From Neolewinella aurantiaca (GTDB lineage: Bacteria > Bacteroidota > Bacteroidia > Chitinophagales > Saprospiraceae), in assembly GCF_008014675.1 (NCBI RefSeq), contig NZ_VOXD01000032.1, forward strand, positions 1 through 64,000: 64,000 bases of DNA, read 5' to 3'. The notes under the pieces are model-generated. The model was not told the DNA's origin, ran no database searches, and saw nothing but the letters and a program-made list of their open reading frames with translations. The stretch's first letter is position 1. Every line of letters starts with the position of its first letter. A program made the position numbers and the translations under genes. Positions 43,192 through 51,269 of this stretch are shown here, one piece after another.

Positions 43192-44010
43192 TCAACGGCT
43201 AGCCGGTCTTGTGGCCGCCCAGGGGTAAGTTGTCTTTACAAAGCGGTCAAGTTCAAAGAGTTGCCATGTATTTGCGTTTGTTTGTCGGCCAACTTCCTCC
43301 GGAGAAGTTTCCCAAAGTTCTGCAATTTTTTCTGCAACAAGTGGGATGTAAGCCGTTTCGTTTCGTTTCCCTCGTTTCGGAACGGGTGCCAGGTAAGGTG
43401 CATCGGTTTCCAGTAAAATCCGGTCGCGGGGCACCGAACTTACAACCGGACCGATACCTCCGTTTTTGAAAGTTACCACTCCTCCGATTCCGAGGTAGAA
43501 GCCTCTCGCTATTGCCCGGTTGGCTTGTTCGAGGTTTCCTGTCCAGCAATGAAAAACGCCCCTTAATTTGGCATCGTCGATACCATCGATCAGTTCCAAC
43601 AGTTCATCAATTGCTTCACGGGCGTGGATACAGATGGGCAGATCGTAATCGATTGCCCACTGACATTGCCGCAGGAAAGCAGTTTCCTGTTGTGCACGGA
43701 AGGTTTTATCCCAGTACAAATCCATCCCGATTTCGCCGATCGCTACCCAGGAGCGTTCTCCCAGGTATTTTTCTACAGCAGCAAGCTCAGTCTCGAAATC
43801 TTCCCCAACGCTACAGGGGTGCAGGCCGATCATGGCCAGCGTCTCAGCGGGGTATGCTTTTTCGAGTTCCAACATAGCCTTATGGCTACGTAAATCGACC
43901 GCTGGCATGATGGCCAATTCGACCCCGGCGTTCCGGGAGCGCATCATCATTTCATCACGGTCGTCCTTAAATTTATCACTGTAAAGGTGGGTATGCGTAT
44001 CGATGTACAT
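43192..44010 (-). CDS. tatD: TatD-family metal-dependent deoxyribonuclease
   Basis: The 272-aa TIM-barrel hydrolase has the metal ligands in order: YIDTHTHLYSDKF, VAIGEIGMDLYWD (with a Glu in GEIG), LPICIHAREA (His), GVFHCWTGN (His), and ILLETDAPYLAP (Asp). TatD-type enzymes are 3'-5' exonucleases with a role in DNA quality control. It stands alone, just after the tRNA-Ser gene on the same strand. Confidence 0.93.
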   Translation of the reverse strand: MYIDTHTHLYSDKFKDDRDEMMMRSRNAGVELAIMPAVDLRSHKAMLELEKAYPAETLAMIGLHPCSVGEDFETELAAVEKYLGERSWVAIGEIGMDLYWDKTFRAQQETAFLRQCQWAIDYDLPICIHAREAIDELLELIDGIDDAKLRGVFHCWTGNLEQANRAIARGFYLGIGGVVTFKNGGIGPVVSSVPRDRILLETDAPYLAPVPKRGKRNETAYIPLVAEKIAELWETSPEEVGRQTNANTWQLFELDRFVKTTYPWAATRPASR

Positions 44011-44221
44011 ATATAAGGTATGTTCTAGATGCAGAGCAAGTTCGGTTTGGTGGGTACTTTAGTTCTCCGTCAACCTGAAAAGGATGGATAACTGAGGGAC
44101 CACCGGCCGGGTGGTCATTGCAAAGACGACTCGCCTGCACCTTAGTTTGCTTTAGCGGGCCCAAAGGTAGCAAGCCGGTAGGTGAGTCTCAGAGAAACAA
44201 CTCGATAACTCCGAGACTCAT

Positions 44222-44229
44222 TACCTTGC
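44222..44229 (+). promoter_or_regulatory. -7-like element abutting the RNase H start
   Basis: TACCTTGC, six of eight positions of TAnnTTTG, ends four bases before the ATG. Confidence 0.35.
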
Positions 44230-44233
44230 GGCC

Positions 44234-44905
44234 ATGGCAAAAGCAAAGAAATTCTATGTAGTCTGGGTAGGTCACGAACCGGGGGTCTATACAGACTGGG
44301 GTAAAGCCAAAAGTCAGATTGATGGTTATAAAGGAGCAAAGTATAAATCTTTCCCCTCCCGGGCGCAGGCCGAAGCGGCGTACGCTAACAGCTTCGGTAA
44401 TTACATTAAAACGGCAGCGTCGGGCATCAAAAAACCATCTTCGCACCCGCGTTCGCGCCAAAAAGCACCACGGAGAGGCAACGCGCCTTCCACCCCCACG
44501 ATTATAAGTCAGAGTATCAGCGTCGATGCCGCCTGCTCGGGAAACCCAGGAAAGATGGAGTACCAGGGCGTGACAACCAGCGGAAAAAAACAACTGTTTC
44601 ACAGGGCGTTTCCGCTCGGCACCAACAACATCGGGGAGTTCCTGGCGCTCGTCCATGCCCTGGCTTTCCTGAAAGGCCAGGATATGCCCGACCTGCCCAT
44701 TTACAGTGACTCTCAGATTGCCATCGGGTGGGTAAAAAAGGGCAAATGCAAAACCACCCTTGCACGCAGTAAGAAAACCGCCGAGCTCTTCGAGTACATC
44801 GACCGGGCCGAAGCCTGGCTGAAAGCAAATAAAGTAACCAATCCCATTTATAAATGGGACACCAAGGGGTGGGGAGAAATTCCGGCAGACTTTGGCAGGA
44901 AGTGA
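44234..44905 (+). CDS. rnhA: Ribonuclease H1 with N-terminal viroplasmin/HBD domain
   Basis: The 223-aa enzyme removes RNA from RNA:DNA hybrids. Residues 1-55 form a hybrid-binding domain (KFYVVWVGHEPGVYTDWGKAKSQIDGYKGAKYKSFPSRAQAEAAY). After a basic linker comes the catalytic domain with metal ligands SVDAACSGNPGK (Asp), NIGEFLALVHAL (Glu), IYSDSQIAIGWV (Asp) and YKWDTKGWGEIPADFGRK (Asp). This arrangement is common in Bacteroidota. Confidence 0.95.
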   Translation: MAKAKKFYVVWVGHEPGVYTDWGKAKSQIDGYKGAKYKSFPSRAQAEAAYANSFGNYIKTAASGIKKPSSHPRSRQKAPRRGNAPSTPTIISQSISVDAACSGNPGKMEYQGVTTSGKKQLFHRAFPLGTNNIGEFLALVHALAFLKGQDMPDLPIYSDSQIAIGWVKKGKCKTTLARSKKTAELFEYIDRAEAWLKANKVTNPIYKWDTKGWGEIPADFGRK

Positions 44906-44988
44906 CGCGTGTTACTTTGTCCCGGCCCAGGGAACGCTTTGTTTGTTGACCGGGACAGCTACACAACCAATCAAATATCGAGAATCAG

Positions 44989-44996
44989 TACCTTCG
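44989..44996 (+). promoter_or_regulatory. -7-like element abutting the glycosyltransferase start
   Basis: TACCTTCG, one mismatch to TAnnTTTG, ends five bases before the ATG. Confidence 0.45.
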
Positions 44997-45001
44997 CCCC
45001 T

Positions 45002-46105
45002 ATGCTCAACCTCCTAGTCGTAAGCGATTATCGTGACTCTCTCAATGCTGTGCGGCCCGAAGGGCGCTGGTTTACCGGATTGATAAAGGACTTCGGTTAT
45101 TCCATTACCCTGATGACGCCGCGTGAAGGCTCCAGTTACATCAGTGAACTCGAAGCGGGAGGCGTCCGCATCATCGACTGGCACCCCGAGAGCAAGTTTG
45201 GCAAAGCTGATCGGGACGGCATCAGGGCTGAGCTGGAAGCTAATCACTACGACTTACTGCATCTGTTCAACAATAAAAGCATCGTTGCGGGTATTCGCGC
45301 AGCGAAGGGCTGGCCGGGGAAAGTGCTTACTTACCGGGGCTATACCGGCAACATTCACTGGTGGGATCCCGGTGCCTACTTTCAGCACCTCAACAAGCGG
45401 GTCGATGGTATCATCTGTGTTTCCGGAGCCGTAAAAGAAAGTTTTGACCGGCTCCCGTTCTTCGACAAGTCCAAAACTCTCGTGGTTGGCAAGGGGCACG
45501 ACCCTGCCTGGTACGCCGATATTGAGCCCGTTGACCTGGAAGCCGAATTTGACATCCCTCCGGAGCGTACCACCATAATAGTGGTTGCCAACGCCCGCCG
45601 GATGAAGGGGATGAACTACCTTGGTACGGCCATCGGCCGCTTGCCCGCTGATCTAGGACTTCACTTCCTCTTCGTTGGCCGCGGCCTGCAGGTTCCCGAC
45701 TTTGAGTCTGACCTCGCCGACAGCTACTACGCCCACCAGTACACTTTTGCCGGTTTCAGAACCGACGTTCTTAATATCCTTGCCGCTGCCGACGTAAGCC
45801 TCTTGCCCAGCGTAAAAGGCGAGGGCCTCAGTAAAGTCCTTCTTGAAAGCATGTTCCTCGGCCGCCCCACCATCATGACCGACATCGGTGGCAATAAAGG
45901 CCTCGGGATCAACGGCGAAACGGCCATTATTGTGCCGGCAAGAAGCGATGAAGCGCTTACCGAAGCAATCCTCAGCATTGCCGAAAACCCGGCACTCCGC
46001 CAAAAGCTGGGCCCGGCGGGAAAGACCTACATCACGGAGCACTTCCGGGCAGACCGGACCGTACAGGAGCTCCACGCTGCTTACCAGACCGTTTTGAGCA
46101 GGTAA
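45002..46105 (+). CDS. GT4-type glycosyltransferase
   Basis: The 367-aa GT-B enzyme has an N-terminal Rossmann half (LLVVSDYRDSLNAVRPEGRWFTGLIKDFGY), and the C-terminal nucleotide-sugar half has TTIIVVANARRMKGMNYLGTAI, LHFLFVGRG, FAGFRTDVLNILAAADVSLLPSVKGEGLSKVLLESMFLGRPTIMTDIGGNKGLGINGETAIIV, where the E-x7-E motif is EGLSKVLLE. The start is the ATG at 45002, not the upstream frame. It likely adds a sugar in cell-surface polysaccharide or glycolipid synthesis. No other surface genes adjoin. Confidence 0.9.
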   Translation: MLNLLVVSDYRDSLNAVRPEGRWFTGLIKDFGYSITLMTPREGSSYISELEAGGVRIIDWHPESKFGKADRDGIRAELEANHYDLLHLFNNKSIVAGIRAAKGWPGKVLTYRGYTGNIHWWDPGAYFQHLNKRVDGIICVSGAVKESFDRLPFFDKSKTLVVGKGHDPAWYADIEPVDLEAEFDIPPERTTIIVVANARRMKGMNYLGTAIGRLPADLGLHFLFVGRGLQVPDFESDLADSYYAHQYTFAGFRTDVLNILAAADVSLLPSVKGEGLSKVLLESMFLGRPTIMTDIGGNKGLGINGETAIIVPARSDEALTEAILSIAENPALRQKLGPAGKTYITEHFRADRTVQELHAAYQTVLSR

Positions 46106-46259
46106 AGCTGCCCACCAGTGCCCCGTCAGACGACTTCCCGCAAGGCAGCTTTGTGTCACATTGGGTGTATTTTCTGACACCAATCGATTGCTAAGGCATT
46201 CTTGTGGCTTTAGTTCCCTGCCGTTTACTATCTTCCCCTTCTCATATTCAACAACGTTC

Positions 46260-47033
46260 ATGCGAAGCATTAATCTGATCTTTTCCGCGGCACTGCTTTT
46301 GCTGCTGTCCTGTGGAGACACTGCCACCTCTACTACCTCGCCAGAAACAGACCCCGCACCTGCTGCCGAGCCCGAAATCAAACCGATGACGGCAACCGGT
46401 GAATGGGTATCCCTCTTCAACGGAGAAGATTTCACCGGCTGGCACACCTACGGCAAAGAAAGCGTTGGTGCTGCATGGAAGATTGCCGACGGTAGCATCT
46501 ACCTCGACGTAGCCAACAAAGACGGCTGGCAAACCGAAGGCGGCGGCGATATTGTCACCGACAAATCTTACGCCAATTACGAGCTCGAACTCGAATGGAA
46601 AATCGGCAAAAACGGCAACAGCGGCATCATCTACAACATCGTTGAAACCGACGAATACGACTACCCCTGGCTCACCGGCCCCGAAATGCAGGTGCTCGAC
46701 AACGACGGCCACCCCGACGGAAAAATCAAGACCCACCGCGCCGGCGACCTTTATGACTTCATCTCCGTCGCCGAAGAAAACGTGAAGCCCGTTGGCGAGT
46801 GGAACAAAGTAAAACTCGTTGTTACCGACGGCAAGGTCGAGCACTGGCTCAACGGCAAAAAACAGGTTGAATACGCCAACAAAGGCCCAGAATGGGAGGC
46901 CATGATCGACAAGTCGAAGTTCAAAGATTACGACGCTTTCGGTATGTCGACCTCCGGCAAAATCTCTCTTCAGGATCACGGCGACGCCGTTTGGTTCCGG
47001 GGCATTCGCATTCGCGAGTTGGGATCAAAATAA
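46260..47033 (+). CDS. DUF1080 (3-keto-disaccharide hydrolase type) lipoprotein
   Basis: ATG at 46260 begins a lipoprotein signal (MRSINLIFSAALLLLLSCGD, lipobox LLSC). A Thr/Pro/Ala linker follows, with codons holding a relative of the dispersed element, then the DUF1080 concanavalin-like fold: WVSLFNGEDFTGWHTYGKESVGAAWKIADGSIYLD, YELELEWKIGKNGNSGIIYNIVETDEY, GPEMQVLDNDGHPDGKIKTHRAGDLYDF, EWNKVKLVVTDGKVEHWLNGKKQVEY, and FGMSTSGKISLQDHGDAVWFRGIRIREL. Such proteins hydrolyse 3-keto-glycosides or bind carbohydrate at the surface. It precedes an MFS gene by 43 bases. Confidence 0.9.
   Translation: MRSINLIFSAALLLLLSCGDTATSTTSPETDPAPAAEPEIKPMTATGEWVSLFNGEDFTGWHTYGKESVGAAWKIADGSIYLDVANKDGWQTEGGGDIVTDKSYANYELELEWKIGKNGNSGIIYNIVETDEYDYPWLTGPEMQVLDNDGHPDGKIKTHRAGDLYDFISVAEENVKPVGEWNKVKLVVTDGKVEHWLNGKKQVEYANKGPEWEAMIDKSKFKDYDAFGMSTSGKISLQDHGDAVWFRGIRIRELGSK
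46356..46373 (-). repeat. Variant of the dispersed element in a lipoprotein linker
   Basis: GCACCTGCTGCCGAGCCC; the same 18-mer recurs at 51409-51426 in the RNase R tail. It keeps GCAGGTGC and the GGGCTC-like end of the main element. Confidence 0.5.
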
Positions 47034-47075
47034 TACTTCAGTTTAATTTCACCACTTAACAAAAAGCTTAAAGAC

Positions 47076-48326
47076 ATGCCTACATTAGATAGCGGCGCGA
47101 TTCCCAAGCGGACATTTGCCGACGTTCCCGAGAACCGCGACCGGCTCTTCCTCGCCAGTTGTTTTGCCCTCGTCGTAACTTCCATGACCTTTGCCATCAG
47201 GGCCGGCATCCTGGGAGATCTTGCTGCAGATTTCGGCCTGACCGATGGCCAGCTGGGCTGGGTTAACTCGATGAACTTTTTCGGCTTCCCCGTAGCTATG
47301 CTTGTTGGTGGCGCCATCTACAATGTGGTAGGCCCTAAAATCTTGCTCTGGCTTGCATTTGCGACCCACGTGCTTGGTCTTGCCCTCACCATCATGGCCG
47401 GAGGTTACTGGGGGCTCCTCATTTCCACCTTCCTGATCGGTTTTGCCAACGGCTCCGTTGAAGCGGCCTGTAACCCGCTCATCGCGGATATGTACCCGGA
47501 CAAGCAGACCGCCATGCTCAACAAATTCCACGTTTGGTTCCCTGGCGGCATCGTGATCGGCTCTCTGATTGCCTTCTTCTTCGGCGGCGCTATGTCATGG
47601 CAGATGCTGATTGCCACCATGTTTATCCCCACAGCTATTTACGGATTCCTTATGCTGGGCCAGGCTTTCCCCAAAGGAGCCAACATCGTCAGCGACACCG
47701 CAGAGAACATCAAAGGTATTCTTACGCCGCTGTTCATCATCATGGCGTTGATTATGACGGTTACCGCTACTACAGAATTCGGCACCACCCAGTGGGTGGA
47801 GCGCATTCTCAGTAATGCAGGCGCCAACGCAATGATCCTGCTGGCACTTACGGCAGGCATCATGGCCACCGGACGCTTTTTTGCCGGTCCGCTCATTCAG
47901 AAACTGAACCCTATCGGAGTACTTATTGGCTCCGCCGTTCTTGCATGCCTGGGCTTATTTATCCTTAGCAGCGTTACCGGCCCGATGATTTACGTCGGAA
48001 CCGCAGTCTTCGGTCTTGGCATCTGTTACTTCTGGCCAACAATGATCGGTTTCACCGCCGAGAACATCCCCCAATCTGGTGCCTTTGGCCTTTCCCTCAT
48101 TGGTGGCGCGGGCATGCTCGGTGCGGGTATCTGGAACCCCATTATTGGTGGTTGGATCGACAGTGGCCGCGAAACGGCACTCGCCAGTGGCCTTACGGGC
48201 GAAGCCGCCGAACTGGCAACCGGTCAGGCAACGCTGGGAAATATTGCTCTGTTCCCGCTGTTGCTCATCTTTGTCTTTACCGGACTCTTTTTCTACATGC
48301 GGAGCCGTAAGCCGGCCGCAGCTTAA
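47076..48326 (+). CDS. MFS sugar/nucleoside-type permease
   Basis: The 416-aa protein has 12 membrane helices, including RLFLASCFALVVTSMTFAIRAGILGDLAADFGLTDGQLGWVNSMNFFGFPVAMLVGGAIYNVVGPK (TM1-2 with the loop containing the GxxxD/R-type motif), WGLLISTFLIGFANGSVEAACNPLIADMYPDKQTAMLNKFHVWFPGG, and TATTEFGTTQWVERIL. This N-terminal pattern fits the fucose/glucose (FHS)-type permeases. It follows the DUF1080 lipoprotein gene by 43 bases, so the pair could hydrolyse and import a disaccharide or keto-sugar. Terminated by a strong hairpin. Confidence 0.88.
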   Translation: MPTLDSGAIPKRTFADVPENRDRLFLASCFALVVTSMTFAIRAGILGDLAADFGLTDGQLGWVNSMNFFGFPVAMLVGGAIYNVVGPKILLWLAFATHVLGLALTIMAGGYWGLLISTFLIGFANGSVEAACNPLIADMYPDKQTAMLNKFHVWFPGGIVIGSLIAFFFGGAMSWQMLIATMFIPTAIYGFLMLGQAFPKGANIVSDTAENIKGILTPLFIIMALIMTVTATTEFGTTQWVERILSNAGANAMILLALTAGIMATGRFFAGPLIQKLNPIGVLIGSAVLACLGLFILSSVTGPMIYVGTAVFGLGICYFWPTMIGFTAENIPQSGAFGLSLIGGAGMLGAGIWNPIIGGWIDSGRETALASGLTGEAAELATGQATLGNIALFPLLLIFVFTGLFFYMRSRKPAAA

Positions 48327-48348
48327 TGCACTTAGTTGTTCCTAAAAA

Positions 48349-48384
48349 AAACGCCCACGCTCCAGTTCCGGAACGTGGGCGTTT
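48349..48384 (+). terminator. Bidirectional terminator after the MFS gene
   Basis: An 11-bp stem, AAACGCCCACG with CGTGGGCGTTT, follows the permease stop. It has A and T runs on either side and lies between genes that converge (the EamA gene ends at 48420). Confidence 0.9.
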
Positions 48385-48389
48385 CTTAT

Positions 48390-48408
48390 GGCGCGCACGC
48401 GGGTGCAA
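48390..48408 (+). repeat. Dispersed GGCGC-NNN-CGCAGGTGCA element, copy 10
   Basis: GGCGCGCACGCGGGTGCAA, one mismatch in CAGG, placed directly after the terminator. Confidence 0.65.
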
Positions 48409-48419
48409 AAAACGCTACC

Positions 48420-49322
48420 TTAAAGAGCAGTGTTTCTGGCCAGTCGTTCCGCCCGGAGGCGGAAATACCGCTTCAGTCCAGCGTACCCGAATACAGCGAC
48501 CAGGATCAGCCCCGTCCCCCAGTAAAAACTAGGTGTAAGCTCTTCAGCGTCGTTGAGCAGAAAATAGGCCAGTACGATGCCGTAAACCGGCTCCAGGTTC
48601 ACCGTCAGGTTTGCCGCAAAAGCGGAGAGCTTCTTGAGCGCCCGCAGGAAGAGGAAGTTGGTAAAGGTGGTACAAATCACGGCCAGGACGATCAGCCAGA
48701 CCCAGTCCATCGGGGTGGGCCAGAAACTACCCGGCATGAACGGGAGGAAGGGGGTAAGGAACAGCGTACCCGCCGAAAGCTCGATAAAGGTGATCCGCAG
48801 AGGATCAGATTTTTCCACGTACAACTTGTTGAAGGTGGTAAAAAAGGTCACCAGCAGCGCGGAACTCAGCCCTACCAGTACACCGGTTGTCATCGAAGCA
48901 TCCACTCCGTCGATGATAAGCCAGATTCCCGGAAGAATAAATAATCCCAGGGCGAGTTCGTACCAAAGAAATTTTCGTTTCACGATCAACGGCTCCAGGA
49001 TGCTCGAAAACAAAGCGGTGGTAGCCAGACAAATCAGTCCCACACTTGCGTTGGCCAGTTTGATCGCACCGTAGAAAGTTACCCAGTGTAATGCAACGAT
49101 GCACCCCAGGCCGGCAAAGATCAATGCCTGCTTACGACCAACATCTCTGATGATGGTTTTCACCCGCACCAGCGGCAACAGGCTGATACTCGTAAGCAGC
49201 ACCCGCCACCACACCAACGTGACGGCGTTAAGGGATATGATGTCGCCCAGGATGGCCGTAAAACCCCAGAGGAAAACAGCGATGTGGAGTTCTAAATAAG
49301 CACGATTGTTGGAGTATGCCAT
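48420..49322 (-). CDS. EamA/DMT-superfamily transporter
   Basis: The 300-aa protein has ten membrane helices in two EamA halves (LELHIAVFLWGFTAILGDIISLNAVTLVWWRVLLTSISLLPLVRV; GALFLTPFLPFMPGS-type second half with VWLIVLAVICTTFTNFLFLRALKKLSAFAANLTVNLEPVYGIVLAYFLL). Members export amino acids, metabolites or drugs; substrate is not readable. The ATG at 49322 begins just before the first helix. The 392-base gap upstream (49323-49714) shows a run of T near 49385 and no gene. Confidence 0.9.
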   Translation of the reverse strand: MAYSNNRAYLELHIAVFLWGFTAILGDIISLNAVTLVWWRVLLTSISLLPLVRVKTIIRDVGRKQALIFAGLGCIVALHWVTFYGAIKLANASVGLICLATTALFSSILEPLIVKRKFLWYELALGLFILPGIWLIIDGVDASMTTGVLVGLSSALLVTFFTTFNKLYVEKSDPLRITFIELSAGTLFLTPFLPFMPGSFWPTPMDWVWLIVLAVICTTFTNFLFLRALKKLSAFAANLTVNLEPVYGIVLAYFLLNDAEELTPSFYWGTGLILVAVFGYAGLKRYFRLRAERLARNTAL

Positions 49323-49688
49323 ATTGCAAGATTCAGGTTGCAGTTTGAAAGGTACTGGACTGCGCACGTTCCAGGTGCGCGTACTTTTTTTTTTCAGGAA
49401 TCAATTTGGGGCGAAGGTGGCATATAAATACGAGAAAAATAAAGCCTGCCGCACGAATGGCCTCCACCCACATTTAAAACTTGCTTTGGTACTTAATCCT
49501 AAGAATCTGCATCACAGCTAAACACCCCAACAGCATTCAAAAAACGCATCAATACTCGTGCAATGAGTACAAACCCCCGAAATACAAAAACCGTAAAATC
49601 ACTCTTTCCTCCCCCTCTCACATGCTCCTAATTTTGCTCTGTTGCAATGACAGACATTGTGATTAGTATTTAACCATCGGAGAGAAAC

Positions 49689-49718
49689 ATGCCACTCCGG
49701 ACAAATATTCTTTTATGA
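49689..49718 (+). CDS. Possible 9-residue leader peptide
   Basis: MPLRTNILL ends with TGA that overlaps the next gene's ATG (ATGA). A purine-rich GGAGAG lies eight bases upstream, rare for this genome. This would couple translation of the two frames, but such a short frame may be chance. Confidence 0.25.
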   Translation: MPLRTNILL

Positions 49719-50218
49719 ATGCCACCAATCATTACCTACTAACCCAACAGCTACACGAGGCAGCCGTTAGCAACCTCCAACAAGGTTTGGAGAGCAGTCA
49801 GCAGTTTCACGAACAGGTATTGGGTACGAATGCACCTAACGCACTCTTGGACAGTGCGGCTACGGGCGAGCAAATTTCCGCCAGCGTGCACTGGTGGGGC
49901 GTTGACATCGTGATGAACGAAAAACTCACAGACGACATCATCAACGGTATTACTGGTGGCGGGGCAGTAGGCAGTGCCATTGCAGCTGCCTTCGGAGCTG
50001 CTGGAGTCGTAACCGGAGGGGTGGCGACGGCCATCGGTGCTGCCATCGGCGCCATCGTTGCCTTGAAGATCGCCGAGATAAAAATTGTTAACAATGGCAG
50101 TGGCGTTCACTGGCCAATCACCTGGCCACAATGGGCACTGCTCTTAGCAGCACTACCGGCCGGGCCTGCTGGAATCATCACTGCGGGAATGGCTTTCATC
50201 CACCCACTACGTAACTAA
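49715..50218 (+). CDS. Glycine-zipper-rich small protein of unknown function
   Basis: The 167-aa protein has a polar N-terminal helix (YLLTQQLHEAAVSNLQQGLESSQQFHEQVLGTNA), then a short aromatic segment (VHWWGVDIVMNEKLTDDIINGI) and a long small-residue helix pair (GGGAVGSAIAAAFGAAGVVTGGVATAIGAAIGAIVALKIAEI) with repeated G-x3-G. A second aromatic patch (VHWPITWPQWALLLAALPAGPAGIITAG) repeats the VHW motif. This looks like a membrane-inserting or pore-forming protein, as in some bacteriocins, but no immunity or export gene is near and I do not recognise the family. Confidence 0.6.
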   Translation: MNATNHYLLTQQLHEAAVSNLQQGLESSQQFHEQVLGTNAPNALLDSAATGEQISASVHWWGVDIVMNEKLTDDIINGITGGGAVGSAIAAAFGAAGVVTGGVATAIGAAIGAIVALKIAEIKIVNNGSGVHWPITWPQWALLLAALPAGPAGIITAGMAFIHPLRN

Positions 50219-50324
50219 TACCGTAACCTTGCCAAGGTCTTTCCTACTCAGGCTTCAGTTCTCCTGCGATTGAGCCCGGGCAACAACTGCTGAGCCCAGA
50301 TGCGGGGAAAGAAGGGAAAAACCA

Positions 50325-50363
50325 GAGAAGCCGGATCTCCCCAAAAGGACGATCCGGCTTCTC
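50325..50363 (-). terminator. Terminator after the cupredoxin-like gene
   Basis: A 13-bp stem (GAGAAGCCGGATC...GATCCGGCTTCTC) lies just after the gene end at 50399 on the minus strand and is followed by GGTTTTTCCC. Confidence 0.9.
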
Positions 50364-50398
50364 AATTAATGTCTCTCGTTTTATTTTTCGGGAGTACC

Positions 50399-51079
50399 CT
50401 ACTTCACAGTCACGCTGTAGTGCGGTGTGGGGTTCAGCGGGCAGGAGTACTGGTAGTTACCCGGTGTCAGAAAGACCAGTCCGGTGGTATTGGTTTCGCC
50501 TTTACCAACGAGTTCTTTGAGACCGGAGTTTTGCACCTGTGCACCAGTTTCGTCCTGGAGGTAGAAGCCGAGGTCTTTAGCGACCTTCTTGTTCGTTACT
50601 TCAAAAACGTAGTAGCCGGCGGCGAGTTCCAGATTGCCTTCGTTGTAAACGCCCTCCTTTTGGGTCAGCTTGATGGTTTTAGGCGTACCGACATTTACGG
50701 CGTAGTGAGGCGTTGGGTTCAGCGGGCAGCTGTACTGGAAAGAACCTTCGGTGAGGGTTACCACGCCGGTCCGGCTGGTTTGGCCCTTACCGATCAGGTT
50801 AGCAAGGCCGGAATTCTCCACCTGCGCTCCATCTTTATCCTGAAGGTAAAAACCGAGGTCTTTGTCCACCTCAGTGTTAGTCACCTCAAAAATGTAATCT
50901 CCGGGAACAAGGTTGAGTTGGGTAGTGGTGTACTCACCTTCAACCTGATCGAGTTTGATTACGGTAGGAGTGGCTTTACCTTTCATTTTTTTGCCTTTAG
51001 CAGCCATGTGCTGGGCACCGACCGCAGAAGCAGCAAAAACGAGAACGAGAAGAGAGAGGAGTTTTGCAAAATTTTTCAT
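50399..51079 (-). CDS. Exported protein with two tandem cupredoxin-like domains
   Basis: The 226-aa product has a signal peptide (MKNFAKLLSLLVLVFAASAVGAQ) and two near-identical ~88-residue domains at about 40-130 and 135-226. Each has YIFEVTN or YVFEVTN, KDLGFYLQD, GAQVENSGL or GAQVQNSGL, then ends FQYSCPLNPTPHY or YQYSCPLNPTPHY. The last motif gives one Cys and one His about seven residues apart, similar in place to the C-terminal copper loop of cupredoxins, but the distal Met and an upstream His are not obvious. Copper or another metal may be bound at a changed site, or the fold may have lost it. Confidence 0.75.
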   Translation of the reverse strand: MKNFAKLLSLLVLVFAASAVGAQHMAAKGKKMKGKATPTVIKLDQVEGEYTTTQLNLVPGDYIFEVTNTEVDKDLGFYLQDKDGAQVENSGLANLIGKGQTSRTGVVTLTEGSFQYSCPLNPTPHYAVNVGTPKTIKLTQKEGVYNEGNLELAAGYYVFEVTNKKVAKDLGFYLQDETGAQVQNSGLKELVGKGETNTTGLVFLTPGNYQYSCPLNPTPHYSVTVK

Positions 51080-51269
51080 TGTACTATCAATTTTGGTTGT
51101 TAATGACCCGGGGGCCGTTTAATTTGATAGTACAAAGATGGGGGGAGCAGCAACCGGTTAGCCTACCAGTTTTCCCCGCAGGAAGATCATTATTTCCCTT
51201 TCCGATTAATTCTTCACCCGAAGGTGCGAATGGTCACGCTCCCCTCGCCTGGTAACGGAGATCGCCGCG

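Noticed and set aside
49366-49382. GCGCACGTTCCAGGTGCGC upstream of the EamA gene as a dispersed element
   Set aside because: It shares only CAGGTGC; the rest does not fit the two-arm pattern.
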